Part shown: one piece after another, positions 1-8,939 of the stretch
Layout of the letters: each line of letters starts with the position of its first letter
Numbering within the stretch: position 1 is the first letter of the stretch
Assembly: GCF_024347615.1 (NCBI RefSeq)
Contig: NZ_AP025508.1
Location: 62,001-126,000 of the forward strand
DNA length: 64,000 nucleotides
Source: Vibrio splendidus
Lineage (GTDB): Bacteria > Pseudomonadota > Gammaproteobacteria > Enterobacterales > Vibrionaceae
Reading direction: 5' to 3'
The notes under the pieces: model-generated
Told to the model about the DNA's origin: nothing
Databases searched by the model: none
What the model saw: only the letters and a program-made list of their open reading frames with translations
Made by a program: the position numbers and the translations under genes

Positions 1-16
1 GAATCATTATTATTCT
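1..16. promoter_or_regulatory. Fur-box-like sequence at the window edge
   Basis: The first bases read GAATCATTATTATTC, part of the Fur consensus (GATAATGATAATCATTATC). The same 14-base core occurs in the ryhB promoter of this window near 15131. It lies directly upstream of the first gene, so iron repression of that gene is inferred. The left part of the site is outside the window. Confidence 0.5.
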
Positions 17-32
17 TAGCTGGAGTTGTAGC

Positions 33-608
33 ATGGTTAAACGCTTTTGTAAGTTAAACCGTCGAGATATCACCGAGCACTTGGGAGAAATCCACAGTTT
101 GGTGACTGAACCAAAGTTCGTGTGCCGCTCTTGTGCGCGCTCATCGTCGGATCAAGCGAACCTATGCAAACCAACAGCCATCCCACCGATTGATTGTCAG
201 AATAAACCCGCTGAAGAAAAAGTTGCGTGTGGTCTACTTGCTGAAACATTGCCAACTCCAGAAGTTTCTCTTATCGAGGTAATGGACAGCGTTGAGCCAA
301 CGGTACAAATCTTTGATCCTGCTATCGTAGAAAAAGCGGATAAAGTTGCGTTGAAAAAAGCCAAGCTGAAAAAATTGATGGCGAAGGCGAGCGGCGATGA
401 GAAAGCTGAACTCAAACAAGCGAAGAAAGCGGCGAAGAAACAAGAGAAGTACAACAAAAAGCTCGCGAAGATGATTAAGAAGCAGCAAAAGCTGTTTAAG
501 AAAAGCCAAAAACTGGAAAGTGACCTGGAACGCATCAACCTACAACTTGATGACGTTGCCTTCACTGAAAGTAAGACTCAGGTGGTGAGCCACAATCACA
601 TCCACTGA
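33..608 (+). CDS. Conserved hypothetical protein, Cys-motif head and Lys/Ala-rich coiled coil
   Basis: A 191-residue protein that I do not recognise as a characterised family. The N-terminal part has a cysteine cluster (CRSC near residue 32, further Cys near 45 and 55) that could bind metal. Residues ~110-170 are very rich in Lys, Ala and Glu and look like a long charged helix or coiled coil. The C-terminus ends in a His-rich tail (SHNHIH). There is no signal peptide or membrane segment, so it is probably cytosolic. The ATG has a GGAG Shine-Dalgarno seven bases upstream. A Fur-box-like sequence precedes it, so iron-responsive expression is inferred. It stands alone and is followed by a strong terminator. 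Confidence 0.75.
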   Translation: MVKRFCKLNRRDITEHLGEIHSLVTEPKFVCRSCARSSSDQANLCKPTAIPPIDCQNKPAEEKVACGLLAETLPTPEVSLIEVMDSVEPTVQIFDPAIVEKADKVALKKAKLKKLMAKASGDEKAELKQAKKAAKKQEKYNKKLAKMIKKQQKLFKKSQKLESDLERINLQLDDVAFTESKTQVVSHNHIH

Positions 609-645
609 AGTTAATTCGAAGAGCTTATTGCTACACAGATGATTT

Positions 646-675
646 AAAAAGAGCGACCTACGGTCGCTCTTTTGC
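646..675 (+). terminator. Rho-independent terminator
   Basis: Perfect stem GAGCGACC/GGTCGCTC with a 3-base loop, flanked by A and T runs. It ends the first gene and could also serve the converging transporter gene. Confidence 0.85.
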
Positions 676-755
676 TTTCTGGGTATTATTTTAAATAAGA
701 ATCTTGCTAGTCAAACAAAGCTTATTAGCTAAATACAGCTTGTTAGCTCAACGCG

Positions 756-1634
756 CTAGGCATTGCTAGCATCTCTCGCTACGCGCTTCTTCACCCACGT
801 CTCATTGACGAACAAAGAGAACAAGATAACGGCACCACCAATAGACAATCGAACCAAATCGACATCTCTGTTCCAAATCAGGATGTTCACCACAAGGCCA
901 GCTGGAACTAAGACATTGTTCATCACAGCCAGTGCGCCAGCATTGACCATGCACGCGCCTTTATTCCACATAAAGTAACCCAGCCCCGAAGCAATCAAGC
1001 CAAGGTAGATAAGGATTCCCCATTGAAGAGTGGTGGTTGGCAGCTTCTCTGGATTGCCCAGTAGCATGAAAGCAACGGAAGCGACGCATAACGCCCCCAA
1101 GTAGAAGTAACCAAATACGGTTCGCTGAGGTAATTCAGTCGATTCCTTCTCCATCACCACCTTGTAACTCACCTGACCGATAGCAAAGCACAGGTTCGCG
1201 CCTTGCACGACGAGGAAGCCAACTAAAAAGTTCTCATTGATGCCCGCAAATTTAATGAATACCGCGCCCAATACCGCAATTGCCGCAGTCACTAAGTACC
1301 ACGGAGAGAATTGCCCTTTGAGGAAATCATAAATAAGCGTGACGTAAATTGGGGTAAAAACGGTAAACAAAAGGACTTCAGGAACGGATAGCAGCAAGAA
1401 AGACTGATAGTAGAAGCAGTACATTAAGCCAAGCTGGATGCCACCAATGGCCATCAATTTAGCGATCAGTTTACGCGAGACGCCACGGAACTTAAGGAAA
1501 GGAAGAAACACGATACCTGCAAGGGCAACACGCATAAGTACAGAGAACCAAGCATCAACCTGACCAGCAAGGTAAACGCCGATCAGGCTAAAGGAGAAGG
1601 CCCATAGGAGGGTAACACCAGCTAAATAGCTCAT
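756..1634 (-). CDS. DMT-superfamily (EamA) transporter
   Basis: A 292-residue inner-membrane protein with about ten hydrophobic helices in two repeated EamA halves (residues ~5-130 and ~145-285), the layout of drug/metabolite exporters such as RhaT/PecM relatives. The second half includes the usual small-residue-rich helices, for example around GLIASGLGYFMWNKG. The substrate cannot be told from sequence; amino acids or other small metabolites are typical for the family. It is transcribed alone and converges on the first gene. The C-terminus is a short basic tail (KKRVARD) facing the cytoplasm. Confidence 0.85.
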   Translation of the reverse strand: MSYLAGVTLLWAFSFSLIGVYLAGQVDAWFSVLMRVALAGIVFLPFLKFRGVSRKLIAKLMAIGGIQLGLMYCFYYQSFLLLSVPEVLLFTVFTPIYVTLIYDFLKGQFSPWYLVTAAIAVLGAVFIKFAGINENFLVGFLVVQGANLCFAIGQVSYKVVMEKESTELPQRTVFGYFYLGALCVASVAFMLLGNPEKLPTTTLQWGILIYLGLIASGLGYFMWNKGACMVNAGALAVMNNVLVPAGLVVNILIWNRDVDLVRLSIGGAVILFSLFVNETWVKKRVARDASNA

Positions 1635-1686
1635 AGTAAAACTTCGTTAATAAGATATGAGCTGTATGTTACCTAACCTTAATTCA

Positions 1687-2121
1687 TTAGTCTTCTGAAT
1701 CTCTTAGAGGCACGACCAGCATATCAACCGGAGAGGCGTTGATCAGTTGTCGTGTTGAAGAAAGTAGCTTGCTCCAGAAATCTTGATGGTGACCACAAAC
1801 CACTAAATCAACATTGAACTCGTTGATGGTGTCACACAGCTCATGACTCAAATCGCCACTGCCTACTAAGGTATGGGTGATTGGGTATTGAGCATGCTCA
1901 GCAAAATTTTGCAGCTGAACTCGAGATGCTTCCATCGCGTTATGTTGGGTTTCTGCCATGTTGATATCAATCAGGCCGGTATACAGCTCTGCGTAGTTAA
2001 TATCGATATGGATAAAAGAGACTTTGGCTTCCAATGGCTTAGCCAATGCTACCGCTTTATCCACAATTAATTTGCTGTCTTCTGATAAATCGACCGCGAC
2101 CAAAATATGTTTGTAACTCAT
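1687..2121 (-). CDS. uspA: Universal stress protein A
   Basis: A 144-residue cytosolic stress protein of the single-domain UspA class. It starts MSYKHILVAVDLS and contains VVCGHHQDFWSKLLSS and a C-terminal VPLRD, matching enterobacterial UspA along its whole length. The start is set at the internal ATG because TAAAGGAGGT lies eight bases upstream and the homologues begin there; the frame extends 14 codons further upstream without support. UspA is a homodimer induced by growth arrest and many stresses. It is divergent from ftnA, with uspB beyond, a stress cluster conserved with enterics. Confidence 0.95.
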   Translation of the reverse strand: MSYKHILVAVDLSEDSKLIVDKAVALAKPLEAKVSFIHIDINYAELYTGLIDINMAETQHNAMEASRVQLQNFAEHAQYPITHTLVGSGDLSHELCDTINEFNVDLVVCGHHQDFWSKLLSSTRQLINASPVDMLVVPLRDSED

Positions 2122-2310
2122 ATCGCTACCTCCTTTATTCATTGTCTGATTTAAGATTAGCACTATGCGATGGCTTTTTTTGCTGAAGTGATCTCATATC
2201 CACTGTCTTGCGTAATGACAGCTCGAAATATTGGTTAACTAATGGCCTGCGAGATATTCATTAAATAGTGATATAGTAGAGAAAATTGAGGATGTAATTA
2301 GGAGTCTTAA

Positions 2311-2838
2311 ATGCTGTCAAAAACTATGGTTGAGCAACTGAATGATCAAATTAACCTAGAATTTTTCTCATCCAATCTATACTTACAAATGAGTGCTTGG
2401 TGTGAAGACAAAGGATTTGAAGGTGCAGCAGAGTTTCTGCGTGTTCATGCAGTAGAAGAAATGGAACATATGCAGCGTCTTTTCACTTACGTAAGTGAAA
2501 CAGGTGCAATGCCAATTCTAGGTGCGATTGAAGCGCCAAAACATGAATTTGATAGCCTTGGTGCAGTGTTCCGTGAAACTTATGAACACGAGCAGATGAT
2601 TACTCAAAAGATCAACAAACTGGCTCACGTTGCTTTCAGCACACAAGATTACTCAACCTTTAACTTCCTGCAATGGTACGTTGCAGAGCAACACGAAGAA
2701 GAGAAGTTGTTTAAAGGTGTATTGGATAAGCTAGAGCTTGTTGGTGAAGACGGTAAAGCACTGTTCTTTATTGATAAAGACCTAGCGCAATTGGCAAAAG
2801 ATGGTTCATCTTCAATTATGGAAGCTCCTGCCGTTTAG
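2311..2838 (+). CDS. ftnA: Non-heme ferritin
   Basis: A 175-residue ferritin that forms a 24-subunit iron storage shell and oxidises Fe(II). The ferroxidase ligands are visible: Glu in NLEFFSS (~residue 17), the EEMEHM helix (Glu/His ~50-53), Glu in YEHEQM (~94) and the QHEEEK segment (~127-131). The length is typical for bacterial FtnA. TAGGAGT lies 7 bases before the ATG. It is divergent from uspA and upstream of uspB. FtnA genes are often controlled by iron through Fur/RyhB in this group; no clear Fur box is visible in its own upstream region. Confidence 0.95.
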   Translation: MLSKTMVEQLNDQINLEFFSSNLYLQMSAWCEDKGFEGAAEFLRVHAVEEMEHMQRLFTYVSETGAMPILGAIEAPKHEFDSLGAVFRETYEHEQMITQKINKLAHVAFSTQDYSTFNFLQWYVAEQHEEEKLFKGVLDKLELVGEDGKALFFIDKDLAQLAKDGSSSIMEAPAV

Positions 2839-2906
2839 GTAGTACGGGAAAGACACTGATTATCTTTTTCTTTTGAGTTTTCTTATGAAGATGTAGGGAG
2901 GAAAGG

Positions 2907-3230
2907 ATGATCAGCGGCGACACTATTCTATTTGCACTAATGGTTGTGACTTGCGTGAACTGGGCGCGATATTTTACTGCGCTAAGAACACTCATTTATA
3001 TAATGCGAGAAGCACATCCTCTACTTTATCAACAAGTAGACGGAGGTGGATTCTTCACAACTCATGGCAATATGACCAAACAGGTTCGCTTGTTTAGTTA
3101 CATCAAAAGCAAAGAGTATCACCATCACCACGACGAAGTGTTTATGTCGAAGTGTGATCGCGTAAGACAGTTGTTTATACTTTCTTCCGCTCTGCTGGGT
3201 GTAACGTTGCTTTCTTCTTTCATCGTCTAA
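2907..3230 (+). CDS. uspB: Universal stress protein B
   Basis: A 107-residue inner-membrane protein with one hydrophobic segment at each end and the family core [17 protein letters not shown] followed by KQVRL. The architecture and core match enterobacterial UspB, needed for ethanol resistance in stationary phase and usually under RpoS control. A run of four histidines (EYHHHHDE, ~residue 70) sits in the cytosolic loop. GGAGG lies just ahead of the ATG. It follows ftnA by 68 bases and may be co-transcribed with it. Confidence 0.93.
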   Translation: MISGDTILFALMVVTCVNWARYFTALRTLIYIMREAHPLLYQQVDGGGFFTTHGNMTKQVRLFSYIKSKEYHHHHDEVFMSKCDRVRQLFILSSALLGVTLLSSFIV

Positions 3231-3345
3231 GTTATTTAGTACGTGTGAAGTAGAGTTTAGGTTTTGGTGTAAAGCTTCGGTTGTTGGTTCGCTAAGCCAA
3301 GTAGTGTTTTTGCTGCTGTCTGCAAATTGTACAATTGAACATCAA

Positions 3346-3373
3346 TTGCAAAGTTTAAAATTGCCGCTAGAAT
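3346..3373 (+). promoter_or_regulatory. Possible promoter upstream of the yhiN gene
   Basis: TTGCAA and TAGAAT spaced 16 bases apart form a reasonable sigma-70 promoter. Initiation near 3380 would place the following hairpin inside the leader. Confidence 0.35.
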
Positions 3374-3387
3374 AGCGAGCAATTAGT

Positions 3388-3420
3388 AAGGATGTGCTGT
3401 TTATGCACATCCTTTTTTAT
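3388..3420 (+). terminator. Terminator between uspB and yhiN (possible attenuator)
   Basis: Stem GGATGTGC/GCACATCC with a 7-base loop followed by a T-rich run. It lies 157 bases after uspB but only ~60 bases before yhiN, just behind a candidate promoter. It may therefore end uspB transcription, end a very short RNA, or attenuate yhiN. Confidence 0.7.
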
Positions 3421-3480
3421 TGATGGCATTTCGAGAACAGGGCGTACTCGAGGTGTAAAAGTGAAGAAAGCAGAACCCCA

Positions 3481-4674
3481 ATGAGTGAAAAGTTTGATGT
3501 AATCGTAATTGGTGCGGGCGCCGCGGGCTTAATGTGTGCTGCGGAAGCGGGTAAACGTGGCCGACGAGTGCTGGTGGTTGATCATGCAAAGAAACCAGGC
3601 AGAAAAATTTTAATCTCAGGTGGCGGCCGTTGTAACTTCACTAACTATGATGTTTCAGCCAACAACTTCCTATGTAACAACCCTCACTTCGTGAAGTCAG
3701 CCTTATCTCAATACACCAACTGGGATTTTATCTCGATGGTGAGCAAGTACGGTATTGAGTTCGAAGAGCGAGACCACGGTCAATTGTTCTGTGTGAATGA
3801 CCATACTGCAAAAGACATCGTGAGCATGTTGCTTGAAGAGTGTAAGCAGGCGAAAGTTGAACAGCGCTACCGTTGTGATGTTCACTCAATCGAAAAAACA
3901 GACGCTGGCTTTAAGATGCACCTTAATACCGACGAAGTTGAGTGTGACTCACTTGTCGTGGCGACGGGCGGTTTATCGATGCCGAAACTAGGCGCGACGC
4001 CATTTGGCTATAAGATTGCTGAGCAGTTTGGTTTGTCTGTGATGCCGACTACTGCGGGTTTGGTGCCATTTACTCTGCATAAAGAAGACAAAGAAGCCTT
4101 TGCTGAGCTTTCAGGAATCGCGATTCCTGCCGAGATCACCGCGCAAGACGGCACCTTATTCAAAGAAGCGTTGCTGTTTACTCACCGCGGCCTATCTGGG
4201 CCTTCGGTATTGCAAATTTCTTCCTTCTGGAAAGCGGGTCAATCGGTTTCGATTAATCTAGTACCAGAAGTGGACGTTGCTGAACTACTTGAAAACTCTC
4301 GTGAGAAACACCCAAATCAGAGCCTGAAAAACACCTTGGCGAAAGCATTACCAAAGCGTTTTGTGGAAGTGTTGATTGACCGCAAAGAGCTGGAAGACAA
4401 GCCGCTCAAACAGTTCAACGAAAAGCAGCTGAATGACATTGTAGAGCATCTAGAGAACTGGAAAATTGCGCCAAACGGCACGGAAGGTTACCGAACGGCC
4501 GAAGTGACTCTAGGCGGTGTAGACACCAATCACCTATCTTCAAAAACGATGGAATGTAAGACGGTCTCTGGCCTTTACTTCATCGGTGAAGTCATGGACG
4601 TAACAGGTTGGTTAGGAGGCTATAACTTCCAATGGTGCTGGAGCTCAGGCTTCGCAGCAGGCCAGTGGGTTTAA
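3481..4674 (+). CDS. yhiN: NAD(P)/FAD-dependent oxidoreductase, YhiN/BaiN (HI0933) family
   Basis: A 397-residue flavoprotein. The N-terminus carries the dinucleotide-binding motif VIVIGAGAAGL, then the family-specific KPGRKILISGGGRCNFTN (residues ~38-55). The C-terminus has the second FAD contact in GEVMDVTGWLGGYN. These are hallmarks of the HI0933-like family, which contains E. coli YhiN and the bile-acid enzyme BaiN. The physiological substrate in enterics and vibrios is not known. The uspB-yhiN neighbourhood is also seen in enterics. Confidence 0.88.
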   Translation: MSEKFDVIVIGAGAAGLMCAAEAGKRGRRVLVVDHAKKPGRKILISGGGRCNFTNYDVSANNFLCNNPHFVKSALSQYTNWDFISMVSKYGIEFEERDHGQLFCVNDHTAKDIVSMLLEECKQAKVEQRYRCDVHSIEKTDAGFKMHLNTDEVECDSLVVATGGLSMPKLGATPFGYKIAEQFGLSVMPTTAGLVPFTLHKEDKEAFAELSGIAIPAEITAQDGTLFKEALLFTHRGLSGPSVLQISSFWKAGQSVSINLVPEVDVAELLENSREKHPNQSLKNTLAKALPKRFVEVLIDRKELEDKPLKQFNEKQLNDIVEHLENWKIAPNGTEGYRTAEVTLGGVDTNHLSSKTMECKTVSGLYFIGEVMDVTGWLGGYNFQWCWSSGFAAGQWV

Positions 4675-4709
4675 GCTTTGAGCTTATCCATTAGATTTTA
4701 AATTACATA

Positions 4710-4741
4710 AAAATGGCGAGTCATATAACTCGCCATTTTTG
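4710..4741. terminator. Rho-independent terminator (bidirectional form)
   Basis: Stem ATGGCGAGT/ACTCGCCAT with A run before and T run after. It lies between the convergent yhiN and transporter genes and can serve both. Confidence 0.85.
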
Positions 4742-4826
4742 TATCTATAAGCGGTAATCCAGCTCTAGATTCGAATTTATCGATAGCTTTTCGTGCTCAA
4801 TCGAGTCTTTTAGCTCATTTACTCAG

Positions 4827-5720
4827 TCACGCAGGTTTGTTTTTTGAAAACTTGACCTGTTGAATCACCAAGCCGGCAATGATCAGTACCAAGCCAAACA
4901 GGGTCGCTGGGTGAATCTCTTCGCCGATAATCGTGGAAAGTAGCATCAACGAGATAAACGGTGAGGCAAAAATCAGGTTGCTGATACGCGCTGTGTTGTT
5001 GGTCAGCTTCAGTGCTGATAGCCATAAGACAAAGGTAATGCCCATCTCGAACAGGCCAACATAAGTCACGGCCATCCAACCTTTCGCTGTGATTTGACTA
5101 AAGCTCTCGCCTTCGTAAATGGTTAAACCGATCGCGAAGGGCAGTGCCACTAAGAACCCAAGCAGTACGCCAATCACAGGGTCAGCCTTGTTTTTGGTGT
5201 TTAGAATCCAGTATCCCGCCCAAAGCAAGGTTGAAAGTAGCGCCAGAGCCACACCGAGTGGACTATCGAACTGCATTCCTAGCACATCGCCTTTGGTGGC
5301 AATGACCACCACACCCGCATAACTGAAGGTACAAGCAATCCAATCTTGCTTACGAATCTTTTGTCCCAGAAAAACCGCCGCCATCAAGGTTAGCGTAATT
5401 GCCCAACTGTAGTTGATGGCCTGCGCTTGAGATGCTGGCAATAGGTCGTATGCTTTGAATAGAATCAGGTAGTAGGCCAGTGGATTGACCAAGCCGAGCA
5501 GTAGGTAATACCAAGGGTTTGAAAGAAACGTAGTACTCAGCTGAGAAAGCTTGCCTTGAAAGGCGCAGATGGCGATCAGTGCCATTGATGACACTATGCT
5601 GGCAATGGTCAGCATTTGAATCGGCGAAAACTCAGCAAGGGTCAGCTTAAAAGCAGTAGCAACTGTTGACCACAGTAATACCGCGGAAAGGCCAAAGCCC
5701 AAGGCACGACGTTCGTTCAT
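4827..5720 (-). CDS. DMT-superfamily (EamA) transporter
   Basis: A 297-residue protein with about ten transmembrane helices in two EamA repeats (residues ~8-140 and ~150-288). The N-terminus (FGLSAVLLWSTVATAFKL) and LLWAGYWILNTK in the second repeat are typical of the family. The substrate is unknown. It is only distantly like the other DMT gene in this window, so the two are not a recent duplication. It is a single gene divergent from rmuC, ending in a Lys-rich cytoplasmic tail. Confidence 0.85.
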   Translation of the reverse strand: MNERRALGFGLSAVLLWSTVATAFKLTLAEFSPIQMLTIASIVSSMALIAICAFQGKLSQLSTTFLSNPWYYLLLGLVNPLAYYLILFKAYDLLPASQAQAINYSWAITLTLMAAVFLGQKIRKQDWIACTFSYAGVVVIATKGDVLGMQFDSPLGVALALLSTLLWAGYWILNTKNKADPVIGVLLGFLVALPFAIGLTIYEGESFSQITAKGWMAVTYVGLFEMGITFVLWLSALKLTNNTARISNLIFASPFISLMLLSTIIGEEIHPATLFGLVLIIAGLVIQQVKFSKNKPA

Positions 5721-5858
5721 AGCAACTCATTCTAATTTGATGGGACAGAATACGGAGCGCCTAGTCTATCTGTCGAAATTTAATACGGCAAACTGGACAT
5801 TTATCCAGTATCAAAATACCATTTAATGAGTTACTTCCAATTAGGCTAAATCATTATC

Positions 5859-7391
5859 ATGCAATGGATTATCGAACATCAAGCACCGCTTATTGCTGCT
5901 ATTTCTGGCGCGCTCGTCAGCGGCGGTGTGGTGGGTTGGTGGATCAAACAGAAGTTCTCTTTTCAACAGCGACTTCTTGAACAGCAGCTAGAGTCCGACC
6001 GTTTGCTGCATGAGTCTCAACAATCTCAGCTCAAGTCCTCGCTCGCAGAGGCGCAACAAGAGCTTAATGAGTTGGATGATGACCGAGACAAAGCGGCATT
6101 CGAGCTCAAGCAAGCCCATGGCAAGGTGATGGCCGCGATGGAAAAGCTGCGCTACTTTGAGGCGGTCAAGCAAGAGCGCCAACAGTATGCCGATGATATC
6201 AATGTTCTTAAGGAGCATAAGTCTGAGTTAGAGGCTGAGCTTAGAGAGCAAGAGGCAAGACATGACCAAGAAAACCTCGCCAACAGTGAAAAGCTGCAAC
6301 TGCTAGAACAAGCAGAATCTCGACTTAAGCAGCAGTTTGAACTGTTAGCGAATCAACTGTTTGAGAGTAAAACCGCTAAGGTCGATCAACAAAACAAGCA
6401 AAGCTTAGAGGGTTTGTTGTCGCCGCTGAAAGAGCAACTAGAAGGCTTCAAGAAACAAGTGAACGACAGCTTTAGCCAAGAAGCCAAAGAGCGTCACACC
6501 TTAGTACATGAGCTTAAAAACCTGCAACGTCTTAATGAGAGCATGACACGTGAAGCGGTTAATCTGACCCAAGCACTAAAGGGCGATAATAAACAGCAGG
6601 GTAACTGGGGCGAAGTGGTACTGGCACGGGTGCTGGCAGAATCAGGGCTGCGCGAAGGTCATGAATATCAAACTCAAGTGAACTTGCAAAACGATGCGGG
6701 CAAGCGTTACCAGCCAGATGTGATTGTGCATCTGCCACAAGACAAGCAAGTGGTGGTGGATTCAAAAATGGCTTTGGTGGCGTTTGAGCGTTACTTCAAT
6801 GCTGAAACTGATCAACAACGTGATGCTGCATTACGTGATCACTTGGCTTCATTGCGCGCGCACATTAAAGGCTTGAGCCAGAAGGATTATCATCAACTCA
6901 AAGGCATACAGAGCCTTGATTATGTGTTGATGTTTATTCCGGTAGAACCTGCGTTTCAGGTGGCGATTCAAGCCGACCCTAGCTTAGTTAAAGATGCGAT
7001 GGAGCAAAACATTATCTTGGTTAGCCCAACCACCTTGCTGGTGGCACTGCGTACCATTGATAACTTGTGGCGCAACGATAGACAGAATCAGAACGCGCAA
7101 GTTATCGCGGAACGTGCGAGCAAGCTTTACGACAAATTACGCCTGTTCGTTGATGATATGGAAGGTCTCGGCAGTTCATTAGATAGAGCCAACCAAAGCT
7201 ACCAAGGGGCGATGAATAAGCTGGTGACTGGGCGTGGCAACGTGATTCGTCAGGCAGAAAGCTTCAAGCAACTCGGTGTTGAGGTGAAGAAACCGATTTC
7301 GGTAGGCTTGGCTGAAATGGCGCAAAATGAGGCTTTTTCAGAAAATGTCTCTTTAGTAGAAAGACAACCTACTGAGGATAAAGTAAACTAA
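5859..7391 (+). CDS. rmuC: DNA recombination protein RmuC
   Basis: A 510-residue protein with an N-terminal membrane anchor (residues ~10-28), a long coiled coil (~35-190, rich in Gln, Glu and Leu) and a C-terminal RmuC domain containing GNWGEVVLARVLAESGL and VDSKMALVAFERY, which resembles a restriction-nuclease fold. In E. coli, rmuC limits rearrangements at short inverted repeats; the biochemical activity is not settled. It is followed 50 bases later by ubiE, an arrangement conserved in gammaproteobacteria. Confidence 0.93.
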   Translation: MQWIIEHQAPLIAAISGALVSGGVVGWWIKQKFSFQQRLLEQQLESDRLLHESQQSQLKSSLAEAQQELNELDDDRDKAAFELKQAHGKVMAAMEKLRYFEAVKQERQQYADDINVLKEHKSELEAELREQEARHDQENLANSEKLQLLEQAESRLKQQFELLANQLFESKTAKVDQQNKQSLEGLLSPLKEQLEGFKKQVNDSFSQEAKERHTLVHELKNLQRLNESMTREAVNLTQALKGDNKQQGNWGEVVLARVLAESGLREGHEYQTQVNLQNDAGKRYQPDVIVHLPQDKQVVVDSKMALVAFERYFNAETDQQRDAALRDHLASLRAHIKGLSQKDYHQLKGIQSLDYVLMFIPVEPAFQVAIQADPSLVKDAMEQNIILVSPTTLLVALRTIDNLWRNDRQNQNAQVIAERASKLYDKLRLFVDDMEGLGSSLDRANQSYQGAMNKLVTGRGNVIRQAESFKQLGVEVKKPISVGLAEMAQNEAFSENVSLVERQPTEDKVN

Positions 7392-7441
7392 TCGGCCGCA
7401 GCGCCTCTAAATAGAGAGTGTACTGTCGATGAGAACTTACC

Positions 7442-8236
7442 ATGGTAGATAACAGCATTATGGACACAAGCGTGCAGACAAATTCAGCAGTAGAGTCAGA
7501 AACCACACACTTTGGTTTCGAAACAGTCGCAAAAGACGAAAAAGTCGCGAAAGTAGCAGAGGTATTTCACTCTGTAGCCGCTAAATACGACATCATGAAT
7601 GACTTAATGTCGGGTGGTGTTCACCGCTTGTGGAAGCGATTCACGATTGATTGCAGTGGCGTTCGCCCTGGTCAACGCATCCTAGATCTTGGTGGTGGTA
7701 CTGGCGACCTGACTGCGAAATTCTCGCGTATCGTTGGTGAAAAAGGCCACGTGGTTCTTGCTGATATCAACAACTCAATGCTGAATGTTGGCCGCGATAA
7801 ACTGCGTGATAGCGGTATTGTTGGCAACGTACATTACGTTCAAGCCAATGCTGAAGAGCTGCCTTTCCCAGATAACTACTTCGATTGCATTACCATCAGC
7901 TTCTGTCTGCGTAATGTTACCGACAAAGACCAAGCGCTGCGTTCAATGTACCGTGTGCTGAAGCCGGGCGGTCGTCTGTTGGTTCTTGAGTTTTCTAAGC
8001 CAGTACTTGAGCCTCTTTCAAAGGTTTACGATGCCTACTCTTTCCACCTGTTGCCAAAAATGGGTGAGCTGATTGCCAACGACGCAGACAGCTATCGTTA
8101 CCTAGCAGAATCTATCCGCATGCACCCTAACCAAGAAACTTTGGAAGGCATGATGCAAGAAGCGGGTTTTGAAAATACGAAATACTTCAACCTAACGGGC
8201 GGCATTGTTGCGCTGCACCGTGGTTACAAGTTCTAG
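7442..8236 (+). CDS. ubiE: Ubiquinone/menaquinone C-methyltransferase UbiE
   Basis: A 264-residue SAM-dependent methyltransferase that methylates the quinone ring carbon in ubiquinone and menaquinone synthesis. Visible motifs are [12 protein letters not shown] (SAM site), [12 protein letters not shown] and [17 protein letters not shown]. The C-terminal [12 protein letters not shown] is diagnostic. An alternative ATG six codons downstream (7460) fits many Vibrio homologues equally well; neither has a strong Shine-Dalgarno. It is first in the ubiE-ubiJ-ubiB order. Confidence 0.95.
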   Translation: MVDNSIMDTSVQTNSAVESETTHFGFETVAKDEKVAKVAEVFHSVAAKYDIMNDLMSGGVHRLWKRFTIDCSGVRPGQRILDLGGGTGDLTAKFSRIVGEKGHVVLADINNSMLNVGRDKLRDSGIVGNVHYVQANAEELPFPDNYFDCITISFCLRNVTDKDQALRSMYRVLKPGGRLLVLEFSKPVLEPLSKVYDAYSFHLLPKMGELIANDADSYRYLAESIRMHPNQETLEGMMQEAGFENTKYFNLTGGIVALHRGYKF

Positions 8237-8288
8237 TCGAACTTGGTAGCAGGCTCGTAGGGCGTGCTAAAGATAAGAATAAAGACAG

Positions 8289-8315
8289 AACGGATAGGTT
8301 AACGCTTATCCGTTT
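8289..8315 (+). terminator. Weak hairpin between ubiE and ubiJ
   Basis: Stem AACGGATA/TATCCGTT with a short T run. It could partly reduce transcription into ubiJ-ubiB; it is weaker than the other terminators here. Confidence 0.4.
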
Positions 8316-8333
8316 TCAAAGGTAAGGACAGTC

Positions 8334-8939
8334 ATGCCATTTGATCCATTGGTAACCGCGGTTATTGAAACCTCTTTAAATACTTTCGTGAACGATGATC
8401 CAGCCTTGGTTCGTCGTTTGTCTCGTTTAAAGGGGCAGATCATTCAAGTCAATTTGAAAGAGTTGAATAAAACACTCACTTTCGTTTTTAGCCAACAAAT
8501 CGATGTGTTGTCTGAATTCGAAGGGCAACCTGATTGCTACCTATCTTTGAACCTATCGGTACTGCCTGAACTGCGTGAGCAATCGAACATCACCAAGCTG
8601 ATCAAGCAAGATAAGCTGATCTTAGAGGGTGACATTCAACTCGCACAAAAATTTGCTCAGCTGATGACAGACTGCAAGCCGGACTTAGAAGAGTGGCTAT
8701 CGCGCGTAACGGGCGATGTGGTTGCGCATACCGTGGTACAAGGCGTTAAAAACGTCGGTGGTTTTGTGGCGAAGCAAGCAACTAAGCATCAAAACCATGT
8801 TGCTCAGGTTCTGACAGAAGAGTGGAAGATTGCACCGGCTCCGTTAGAAGTGGTGCATTTTTGCGATCAGGTTGATGACGTAAAAAGCTCGGTAGCTCGC
8901 CTTGAAGCTAAGTTGAACGCTCTGTTGGAGAAAATATGA
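8334..8939 (+). CDS. ubiJ: Ubiquinone biosynthesis accessory factor UbiJ
   Basis: A 201-residue protein with an N-terminal SCP2 lipid-binding domain (residues ~15-110) and a C-terminal helical segment ending in a coiled coil ([15 protein letters not shown]). UbiJ binds quinone intermediates and helps hold the Ubi enzyme complex together for aerobic ubiquinone synthesis. Its position between ubiE and ubiB, with the stop codon overlapping the ubiB start by four bases (ATGA), indicates translational coupling. Confidence 0.93.
   Translation: MPFDPLVTAVIETSLNTFVNDDPALVRRLSRLKGQIIQVNLKELNKTLTFVFSQQIDVLSEFEGQPDCYLSLNLSVLPELREQSNITKLIKQDKLILEGDIQLAQKFAQLMTDCKPDLEEWLSRVTGDVVAHTVVQGVKNVGGFVAKQATKHQNHVAQVLTEEWKIAPAPLEVVHFCDQVDDVKSSVARLEAKLNALLEKI

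Noticed and set aside
197..565. 122-codon antisense frame in the first gene
   Set aside because: Shadow of the Lys-rich coding region; gives a Phe/Ser/Leu-rich product typical of antisense Lys/Ala codons.
3118..3132. Engineered-looking His run in UspB
   Set aside because: Only four His within a conserved UspB segment; natural variation.
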